Assembly (NCBI GenBank): GCA_015520395.1
Contig: WAQG01000075.1
Coordinates: 1 to 9,415 of the forward strand
Reading direction: 5' to 3'
DNA: 9,415 bases
Origin: Candidatus Geoarchaeota archaeon
GTDB taxonomy: Archaea > Thermoproteota > Thermoprotei > Gearchaeales > WAQG01
The first letter of the stretch is position 1, and each line of letters starts with the position of its first letter. This document shows positions 1 to 5,683 of this stretch, one piece after another. The notes below the pieces were generated by a model. That model ran no database searches. It saw only the letters and a program-made list of their open reading frames with translations, and was not told where the DNA came from. A program made the translations under genes and the position numbers.

Positions 1-1046
1 TCTCAGTAACCTTCCAGCAGCCCTTAGCCCTCGTCGGCAGCGATGGCAAATGGTTCTATGATGGACTGGAGCCCGGTGAGTCAACCTCCATCCCCATGAG
101 GGTCTACTCTACCAGGATCGAGACCTCCATCGTGTCCACGATGCTCATTACACTAAGCTACTATGATGAGAGAGGGACCTTTAGGAGTGAAGTTAGGCAG
201 ATTGGAATGATGGTGAGCCCAACCGGCCGCCCAACCGCCCTCGACGTCGTTGTAGAACCGATAGAGGTAAGGGCTGGTGAGACGAACGAACTTGTGGCTA
301 AGGTTACCTGCAGGTCAGGGCCCCTCAGTGATGTGCAGATATCTATAGCCTCCCTAACACCTCAGATCACGCTGCTTAGCTCCGACAAGTATGTATACAG
401 CTCCCTTAACGTCAACCAGACCGTAAAGATACCGATAAAGCTTTATGTCTCATCGATGAGCTCGGCTACAGGACAGATCCAGTTCACGATAACGTACATA
501 GACCCTGAGGGCAACCTGGTGTCTGATTCAAGGCGATTCGGTCTGCTGGTGAGGAGCAGGGTGGATATTAAGGTTACTGACTACTCGGTAGTCCCATCAA
601 CGGTTCAGGCCGGGCGTCCATTCTCGGTGACGGTCACCCTGACAAACCTGGGGACCGGGGCGGCATACAACGTTATAGCTATTCCTAAATTGGAGGGCAC
701 GCCCTTCAGCCTGGTGGGCTCATCCTCGGTGTTTATCGGTGAGGTGAGGGTTAATACCCTGAAGACCTTCACGATAAGCCTTTATGCCAGCAGTGATGCT
801 AAGCCTGGAAAACACGTATTTAAGATAAGGCTCAGCTACACGGACAACCTAAGGAAGAACTATACATATGACATAGATATCCAAGTTGAAGTTACGAAGC
901 CAGCTATGGAGACCGAGACCGAAACCCCCAGCGGCCTGTTTTCCCAGCTTCCCGGGAGTCTCTCAGTAGAGGAGGTGTTGATTGTCCTTGTGGTGGTCGT
1001 TGTGATAGCGGTAGTGGTCTTCCTGATTCTTAGGAGGAGAAGGTGA
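1..1046 (+). CDS. Membrane-anchored protein with repeated Ig-like (COG1361/CARDB-type) domains, 5'-truncated
   Basis: The reading frame is open from base 3, so the ATG at 96 is internal and the gene starts upstream of the window; 347 residues are visible. They form about two and a half beta-rich repeats. Each has an early segment like 'VQAGRPFSVTVTLTNLGTG' and closes with a strand of the type 'ITYIDPEGNLVSDSRRFG', repeated as 'ITLSYYDERGTFRSEVRQIG' and 'IRLSYTDNLRKNYTYDIDIQ'. This is the pattern of archaeal COG1361/CARDB-like extracellular modules. After a short Glu-Thr-rich linker comes one C-terminal transmembrane helix (about 20 Val/Ile/Leu residues) followed by four arginines, predicting an outside body anchored by its C-terminus with a tiny cytoplasmic tail. 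The permease gene follows after 6 bases and is probably co-transcribed. Such proteins commonly neighbour MacB-type permeases in archaea, suggesting a periplasmic-side partner of the transporter. That role is inferred; the fold family is fairly secure. Confidence 0.82.
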   Translation, partial: SVTFQQPLALVGSDGKWFYDGLEPGESTSIPMRVYSTRIETSIVSTMLITLSYYDERGTFRSEVRQIGMMVSPTGRPTALDVVVEPIEVRAGETNELVAKVTCRSGPLSDVQISIASLTPQITLLSSDKYVYSSLNVNQTVKIPIKLYVSSMSSATGQIQFTITYIDPEGNLVSDSRRFGLLVRSRVDIKVTDYSVVPSTVQAGRPFSVTVTLTNLGTGAAYNVIAIPKLEGTPFSLVGSSSVFIGEVRVNTLKTFTISLYASSDAKPGKHVFKIRLSYTDNLRKNYTYDIDIQVEVTKPAMETETETPSGLFSQLPGSLSVEEVLIVLVVVVVIAVVVFLILRRRR

Positions 1047-1047
1047 T
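1041..1047 (+). promoter_or_regulatory. Shine-Dalgarno site for the ABC permease
   Basis: AGGTGAT matches the archaeal anti-SD sequence (3' end of 16S rRNA) perfectly. It overlaps the TGA stop of the preceding gene and lies 5 bases before the TTG at 1053. An in-frame TAA sits at 1050-1052, immediately before that TTG, so no start further upstream is possible. The site therefore decides the TTG start. Confidence 0.75.
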
Positions 1048-1052
1048 GTTAA

Positions 1053-2267
1053 TTGAGGCTGAGCGACGTTTTAAGGTTGAGTTTTAAGGCGCTGAAGGAG
1101 AGGAAGCTGAGAAGCATCCTTACAATTCTAAGTGTTGTCGTTGGTGTGGCTGCGGTCATTGCGTTGATGGCTCAGACCGTAGGGCTTCAGGCCAGCGTAA
1201 TCTCCATACTTGAGAGGATAGGCCCCACGACTGTAATGGTGGTTAAGAGCTCTGAGATGGAGCTAACCCAAGCCGACATAGCTAAGATCGCTAAAATCCC
1301 TCACGTCGTAGACGTCTTCCCGGTTATGAGTTTGCGTGCACAGGTATTTATCGGGGGTGAGCAGAGGAGCGTAACCGTCGTTGGGATACAGCCCGAGAAG
1401 CTTAAGCCGTTCCTGGGGGACTACGACGTCCTTCAGGGAGCCGTCTACCCGGAGGGTATGGCCCCGATAGCCCTGGTGGGACACGATCTGGCGTTTTCTC
1501 AGGAGACCGGTGAACAGAAGGTGTATGTGGGGCAGCAGATATACGGCGAGGTCATGGGGGTCAACGTCGTTTTCAAGGTTGCTGGCATAATGGATAAGTA
1601 TGGGGCAACCGCGTTTATATCGCCTGACGAGACAATATTCATCCCGCTGGACGCCGCCATGAGGATCTCGAGGAGCAGCTCATACTCCATGTTGATAGTG
1701 AAGGTTGACGATCCAAGAAACGTCGACGGCGTTGCCGACTGGCTCAACATAATCTACGGCAGGAATGCAAGGATAATCACCGTTAGGCAGATTTCGGAGG
1801 CAGTCTCAACGATTCTCAGCCAATTCGGAGTCCTCCTCGTCGCCATAGCCTCAATCTCACTAGGCGTTGCGGGCCTCGGGATAATGAACATAATGTTCGT
1901 CTCGGTTATAGAGCGGACAAGGGAGATAGGGGTTCTTAAGGCTATAGGCTTCAAGAATAGGGACGTGCTCCTAATATTCCTCTTCCAGGCCATGATAATA
2001 GGGTTCATAGGAGGAATCCTGGGGATAGTCGCCGGGATAGGCTTCAGCGAGGTATTCCCAATCCTCCTGGCCAGAATATTTTCAAGAAGACCACCAACGC
2101 CAAGCGGGACCAGGCATCCCTCACTTCCCAGCTATACACCGATCGTCACAATGGATGCGATCACCATGGCTATAGCTGTGGCGATAACCGTTGGCCTGGT
2201 GGCGGGCCTCTACCCGGCCTGGAGAGCATCGAAAATGGATCCGATAAAGGCGCTTAGATATGAGTAG
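1053..2267 (+). CDS. MacB/FtsX-family ABC transporter permease
   Basis: This 404-residue protein has the full MacB/FtsX permease architecture. A short cytoplasmic N-terminus ('ALKERKLRSILTILSVVVGV') leads into TM1 (about 21-43). A large extracytoplasmic domain follows (about 45-255, MacB_PCD-like). Three more helices lie at about 257-285, 304-335 and 368-388. The coupling segment 'IERTREIGVLKAIGFKNRDV' follows TM2, and the C-terminus 'YPAWRASKMDPIKALRYE' is a hallmark of the family. The start is TTG, fixed by an upstream in-frame stop and a strong SD. The extracellular loop between TM3 and TM4 carries a Pro/Ser-rich insert (about 345-363). Family members work as dimers with a separate LolD/MacB-type ATPase, moving lipids, peptides or drugs or transmitting mechanical force. 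No ATPase gene is in the window, so it may lie upstream or elsewhere. The substrate cannot be deduced. The gene overlaps kptA by 8 bp. Confidence 0.93.
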   Translation: MRLSDVLRLSFKALKERKLRSILTILSVVVGVAAVIALMAQTVGLQASVISILERIGPTTVMVVKSSEMELTQADIAKIAKIPHVVDVFPVMSLRAQVFIGGEQRSVTVVGIQPEKLKPFLGDYDVLQGAVYPEGMAPIALVGHDLAFSQETGEQKVYVGQQIYGEVMGVNVVFKVAGIMDKYGATAFISPDETIFIPLDAAMRISRSSSYSMLIVKVDDPRNVDGVADWLNIIYGRNARIITVRQISEAVSTILSQFGVLLVAIASISLGVAGLGIMNIMFVSVIERTREIGVLKAIGFKNRDVLLIFLFQAMIIGFIGGILGIVAGIGFSEVFPILLARIFSRRPPTPSGTRHPSLPSYTPIVTMDAITMAIAVAITVGLVAGLYPAWRASKMDPIKALRYE

Positions 2268-2838
2268 GAGACTTGATTCGAGGAGGGCAAAGAGACTTGG
2301 AAAGCTCCTCGCCGGCCTACTTAGACACTTCCCCGAGGCAGTGGGCCTGAGGCCTGATGAGGAAGGATGGGTGGATATAGACGAGCTTGTTAGAGCTATC
2401 AAGACCAGGTGGAGGAATAGGCACCTCTACCAGTGGCTTAAACCCGAGCATGTCTACGAGGTTGCGGCAATGGACGACAAGGGCAGGTTTGAGGTAAGGG
2501 ATGGGCGGATCCGGGCAACATACGGCCATAGCTACAAGGTTAAGATAACCTATCCCGAGGACAAAGAATCAAAAATCCTCTACCATGGGACAACCCGAGA
2601 AAGCCTTCGGAAAATACTGTCAGAGGGCATAAAGCCCATGCGGAGACTCTGGGTTCACCTCTCATCATCGCCGGAAGATGCGCTGCTGGTAGCCCTTAGG
2701 AAGACGCGCTATCCAGTCATACTTAAGATAGATGCGGAGAAGCTTAGGAGGATCGGGCCCATATATAAGGCTGGCAGAAGCGTGCGCCTGGTAAAATACG
2801 TGCCCCCCGAATGTATCATCGAAGTTCAAGGTGTTTAG
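2260..2838 (+). CDS. kptA: RNA 2'-phosphotransferase KptA/Tpt1
   Basis: KptA/Tpt1 removes an internal RNA 2'-phosphate by transferring it to NAD+, giving ADP-ribose 1'',2''-cyclic phosphate and nicotinamide. The 192 residues match archaeal family size and carry the signatures in order: 'LRHFPEAVGL' (21-30) followed by 'DEEGWVDIDEL' (winged-helix RNA-binding lobe), 'RIRATYGHS' (83-91), 'LYHGT' (107-111), 'MRRLWVHLS' (127-135), and the final 'VRLVKYVPPECI'. The catalytic domain has the ADP-ribosyltransferase-like fold known for the family, and no signature residue appears lost. The ATG overlaps the permease stop by 8 bp, with no strong SD in front, which suggests translational coupling. The link to a permease operon looks positional rather than functional. 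Its substrate in archaea is uncertain because archaeal tRNA splicing does not normally leave a 2'-phosphate; NAD-dependent RNA end modification is a possibility reported for the family. The stop codon overlaps that of the convergent gene. Confidence 0.95.
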   Translation: MSRRLDSRRAKRLGKLLAGLLRHFPEAVGLRPDEEGWVDIDELVRAIKTRWRNRHLYQWLKPEHVYEVAAMDDKGRFEVRDGRIRATYGHSYKVKITYPEDKESKILYHGTTRESLRKILSEGIKPMRRLWVHLSSSPEDALLVALRKTRYPVILKIDAEKLRRIGPIYKAGRSVRLVKYVPPECIIEVQGV

Positions 2839-3185
2839 CGGAGTCGCCTCGCCCTGACATACTCCCTTCTCCCGTCTAGAAGCTCCCTGACATCGGACAC
2901 GCTTGCAACTATGACCATCTCACCCATCTTTATGACAAGCACATTCCTGTTTCTTCTACTTAGCCTGATGTAGACGGGAACCTCATCCAGCCTGGCTGCC
3001 CCGCCTTCGGAGAGGCCCAGCTCCTCCATCTTCTCCCTTATCTCGTTAAGCCGTCCCCTGTCTGCAACCCAGACCCGACGCTCCCTGTCCCACTCCGCGC
3101 CTATACTCCTCATAAACCTGGCAAAGTCCCTGTTGTACCTGCTCCGAACCTCAACCTTGTCGCCTTTAACGGATATGGACGCCAA
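2835..3185 (-). CDS. Small basic protein, possible HARP-like nucleic-acid-binding domain
   Basis: This is a 116-residue basic protein (about 27 Arg/Lys against 19 Asp/Glu) that I do not recognise by name. The N-terminal half (about 5-57) has a beta strand, then Tyr17-Asn18-x2-Phe21, a helix, Trp32-Asp33, Trp39 and another helix. This pattern, YNxxF...G..WD....W, resembles HARP/HepA-related domains that bind or anneal nucleic acid at the N-terminus of SMARCAL1-like helicases; here it would stand alone. The C-terminal half (about 68-104) is predicted as alternating strands and an Arg-rich tail. The start is TTG at 3185, the first possible start after an in-frame TGA. A TATA box lies about 34 bases upstream, predicting a leader of only a few bases. 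The stop overlaps the kptA stop by 4 bp, tail to tail. An RNA- or DNA-binding role is inferred from composition and motif only. Confidence 0.72.
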   Translation of the reverse strand: MASISVKGDKVEVRSRYNRDFARFMRSIGAEWDRERRVWVADRGRLNEIREKMEELGLSEGGAARLDEVPVYIRLSRRNRNVLVIKMGEMVIVASVSDVRELLDGRREYVRARRLR

Positions 3186-3212
3186 CTCTGCTCACAAAAC
3201 ACTGTGGCTAAG

Positions 3213-3222
3213 GGATTATAAA
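3213..3222 (-). promoter_or_regulatory. TATA box for the small basic protein gene
   Basis: Read on the minus strand this is CTTTATAATC, preceded by a purine-rich stretch that could be a BRE. Its centre is about 34 bases before the TTG at 3185, so transcription would begin some 7-8 bases upstream of the start codon. It is too close (18 bases) to the GTG at 3236 to serve the plus-strand gene from that start. Confidence 0.5.
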
Positions 3223-3240
3223 GCTCACCATTGGCGTGGG

Positions 3241-3249
3241 GAATATAAG
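3241..3249 (+). promoter_or_regulatory. TATA box for the flavin oxidoreductase gene
   Basis: GAATATAAG, preceded by a G-rich BRE-like stretch (GTGGGG). Its centre lies about 27 bases before the ATG at 3272, the spacing expected for a leaderless archaeal transcript. It supports that ATG over the GTG at 3236, which would lie upstream of the predicted transcription start. Confidence 0.55.
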
Positions 3250-3271
3250 CCCTGAACGAGATTTAGCGCCT

Positions 3272-5176
3272 ATGAGCCGTAACGAGAGGTTTCCGAACGT
3301 TTTCAGTGAGGTCGAGCTGGGCGGCCTGTTAATTCCCAACAGGATAGTTTTCCCGGCAATGGAGATGGAGCTCTGGACTTCAGACGAGCATGTTACCCCA
3401 CAGCTGCTACACGTGTACAGGTCGATAGCGTCGGGGGGAGCCGGGCTAGTCTTTATCGGTCCGGCCTACCCAGCCCTATCCGGCAAGCCGGGCCCTAGAA
3501 CCCCCGGGCTAGACTCGGACGGGAAGATAGGGGAGATATCTAAGCTGGTCAGGGTGGTTCTTGAAAATAATGCTGTTCCAGCTGTGCAGCTGCTACATGC
3601 GGGCAGGTATGCGGGTAGCGTTGTCACCGGGGGTTTGGGGCCGGTTGCCCCCAGTCCCGTCCCCTCGCCCATACTTTTCAGGGAGACCCCGAGGGAGCTT
3701 TCTGAGGAGGAGATATGGGGGATAATAGACTCCTATGTGATGGCTGCTGTGAGGGCTGAGAAGGCCGGCTGTAGGGTCGTTGAGATCCACGCTGGGATGG
3801 GTTACCTGCCAGCCCAGTTTCTTTCCCCGAGAACCAATAAGCGTAGGGATTCCTGGGGTGGCACCCTGGAGAACAGGGCTAGGTTCATACTTGAGGTTTT
3901 GGGGAGGGTTAAAGAGAGCGTTTCAATCCCTGTGACCGTGCGCTATAGCCTTCTAGACTTTCTCGACGATGGAGTCAGCCTGGAGGAAAGCCTAACCGTC
4001 ATAAGGTGGATAGTTGATCAGGGCGTCGATGCCGTCAGCCTGGTGTTCGGCTGGCATGAAAGCCCAGTCCCCCTGATATCCAGGGAGGTGCCGCCCGGAG
4101 GCTTCGCAAAGTATTGCAGGAAGGTAAAGGATCTCGTCGAAATCCCCGTAATCTACGGTACAAGGGTCACAGACCTTAGTGTTGCCGAGGAGATCATAGG
4201 GGGAGGGCTGGCCGACATGGTTGCTATGGGCCGGGCCCTGATAGCGGATCCGTCACTCCCCCGAAAGCAGCGTGCAGGACTTCCACATAGACCCTGCATA
4301 GCTTGTAGCCACTGCCTTTCAAGCGTGTTTTTAGGCAGGCACGTCACTTGCACAGTGAACCCGGGTTTCCTGAGGCCCGATGTTCCTAGAGTAGAGGGAG
4401 GTGGTAAGGCTGCTGTGGTGGGTGGAGGGCCCGCGGGAATGGAGGCTGCTCTGACGCTGGCGGAGAGGGGATTTGAGGTAACGCTTTATGAGAGGGAGGA
4501 TTCCCTCGGCGGGATGCTGAGGTACGCTGCCATGGAGCCCTATGGCGGGGAGTTTAGGGCTCTGATAAGGTACTATGAGAGCGAGTTGAGTAGGCTGGGT
4601 GTGGAGGTCGTGCTTGGGAAGGCTGTTAAGCCTCATGAGCTTGGGGGATTCGACCTGATAGTTCTGGCCACGGGGCCGGTGCTCGATCTTGCATGGGCTC
4701 CGAAGGGAAGTAGGGTGGTTCCCTGGTGGGAGGGGTTCGAGAAGCCTCCCCGAGAATCCGCCCTAATAGTGGGATCCAACGTCGTTGGCGTAGGCTTAGC
4801 GGATTTCCTGGCCGACAGGGGCGTAAGGACGTACGTCATTGACTGGGCTAGGAGGCCTGGCAGGGGGCTAGAGAAGGTCACCAGATGGATCGTTCTGGGA
4901 AGGCTCAAAAGGCATGGAGTTAAGTTTCTCATGAGGACCTCCTTGGCCAGCTATAGGGATGGCAATGCTACGCTGAGACTTCCGGACGGCTCCTCTATGG
5001 AGGTGGAGGTAGAGGTGGTTTACGGGGCGGCCAGGTTTAGGCCAGCGAAGCCGGGCGAGGAGTGGTTGAAGTTGGGTAAGCGGTTGGTTGTAGTCGGGAA
5101 TGCTCTGCATCCCAGCCTAGATGCGATGCTCATGCAGGCTATTCACTCGGCTCGGCACGCTGTGTTGAGGGTTTAG
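3272..5176 (+). CDS. FadH-like NADH:flavin oxidoreductase (OYE family, FMN/4Fe-4S/FAD type)
   Basis: Of the 634 residues, 1-340 form the old-yellow-enzyme FMN barrel: 'GLLIPNRIVFPAM', 'LLHAGRYAG', 'FLSPRTNKRRDSWGG' followed by 'LENRARF', then 'GWHE'. Tyr178 and His262 fall where Escherichia coli FadH has its catalytic Tyr166 and His252. Cys342, Cys345, Cys348 and Cys360 (CX2CX2CX11C) should hold a 4Fe-4S cluster. The FAD/NAD(P)H half starts with 'VVGGGPAGMEAA' (about 382-393), with a second dinucleotide motif 'VGSNVVGVG' (500-508). Such enzymes pass electrons from NAD(P)H through FAD and Fe-S to FMN to reduce enoyl or dienoyl substrates. The substrate here is unknown. I prefer ATG 3272 because family N-termini start close to 'VFSEVELGGL' and a TATA box lies 27 bases upstream; the GTG at 3236 would add 12 untypical residues. 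Oddities: Met in the 'HAGMGYL' segment, and Asn for the usual Asp in the late 'VVVGNALHP' flavin-binding motif. The stop overlaps the iscU stop by 4 bp. Confidence 0.92.
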   Translation: MSRNERFPNVFSEVELGGLLIPNRIVFPAMEMELWTSDEHVTPQLLHVYRSIASGGAGLVFIGPAYPALSGKPGPRTPGLDSDGKIGEISKLVRVVLENNAVPAVQLLHAGRYAGSVVTGGLGPVAPSPVPSPILFRETPRELSEEEIWGIIDSYVMAAVRAEKAGCRVVEIHAGMGYLPAQFLSPRTNKRRDSWGGTLENRARFILEVLGRVKESVSIPVTVRYSLLDFLDDGVSLEESLTVIRWIVDQGVDAVSLVFGWHESPVPLISREVPPGGFAKYCRKVKDLVEIPVIYGTRVTDLSVAEEIIGGGLADMVAMGRALIADPSLPRKQRAGLPHRPCIACSHCLSSVFLGRHVTCTVNPGFLRPDVPRVEGGGKAAVVGGGPAGMEAALTLAERGFEVTLYEREDSLGGMLRYAAMEPYGGEFRALIRYYESELSRLGVEVVLGKAVKPHELGGFDLIVLATGPVLDLAWAPKGSRVVPWWEGFEKPPRESALIVGSNVVGVGLADFLADRGVRTYVIDWARRPGRGLEKVTRWIVLGRLKRHGVKFLMRTSLASYRDGNATLRLPDGSSMEVEVEVVYGAARFRPAKPGEEWLKLGKRLVVVGNALHPSLDAMLMQAIHSARHAVLRV

Positions 5177-5682
5177 CCCCGCTTCCCAACCTGGATCTTA
5201 TACCTCCTCGCCAGCATCTCCATCAGCTTCTCCTCTTCAAGTGCATGTTTCTCCTCTGGTGTAGGCCCCTCTGGAAGCCAGTCGGGCTTCTCCCGGTTCT
5301 TAAAGTATGCCCTTATTGCCCTCCTCAACGCGCCGACGGCAAGGACTCCACAGTGGTATTTGATTGGTGGAAGTCCTCCGAGCTCCTCCGAGATGTCGAC
5401 CCAGGAGATCTTCCAGGCCTCCTCCAGAGGCTTCCCCTTTACCATCTCCGTGAGTAGGCTGGCGGCCGCTATGTTTGCCGCGCATCCATAGCTCTCGAAC
5501 TGGGCCTTCTCGATAACCTGGGTCTTCTCATCTATCTTAAGGTATATTGCTATCATGTCTCCGCAGGCAAGGCTCCCAGCTGTGGCGGTGGCGTTCGCGT
5601 CATCCATCCTACCCAGGTTCTTGGGGTTTCTAAACAGTTCAAGCACCTTTGGGCTGTAGGGAAGAGGTATACGTGTGGACAG
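5173..5682 (-). CDS. iscU: Iron-sulfur cluster scaffold protein IscU (probable CTG start)
   Basis: IscU is the scaffold on which 2Fe-2S clusters are built from sulfur delivered by the desulfurase encoded immediately upstream. The ligands are all present: 'GSLACGD' (Cys40, Asp42), 'SYGCAAN' (Cys67) and 'KYHCGVLA' (His110, Cys111), close to E. coli IscU Cys37, Asp39, Cys63, His105 and Cys106. The first ordinary start, GTG at 5646, would give 157 residues and cut off the conserved N-terminal 'YSPKV' motif, which is nevertheless encoded in frame. I therefore place the start at CTG 5682-5680, giving 169 residues beginning (M)STRIPLPYSPKVLEL. That CTG is one base after the desulfurase TAG and 7 bases after a GGAGGTG. 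ATA at 5670 is a less likely alternative. The last 40 or so residues ('WLPEGPTPEEKHALEEEKL' and beyond) extend past the usual IscU core as a charged, probably helical tail of unknown role. It is co-transcribed with the desulfurase gene. Confidence 0.93.
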   Translation of the reverse strand: MSTRIPLPYSPKVLELFRNPKNLGRMDDANATATAGSLACGDMIAIYLKIDEKTQVIEKAQFESYGCAANIAAASLLTEMVKGKPLEEAWKISWVDISEELGGLPPIKYHCGVLAVGALRRAIRAYFKNREKPDWLPEGPTPEEKHALEEEKLMEMLARRYKIQVGKRG

Positions 5683-5683
5683 A

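Noticed and set aside
96..1046. The ATG at 96 as the start of the first gene
   Set aside because: The frame is open to the window edge and the upstream residues (VTFQQPLALVGSDGKWFYDG) continue the same Ig-like repeat pattern, so the ATG is internal.
4331..4932. Long open frames antisense to the flavoprotein gene
   Set aside because: They lack recognisable motifs and mirror the GC-rich codons of a clear protein family member on the other strand.
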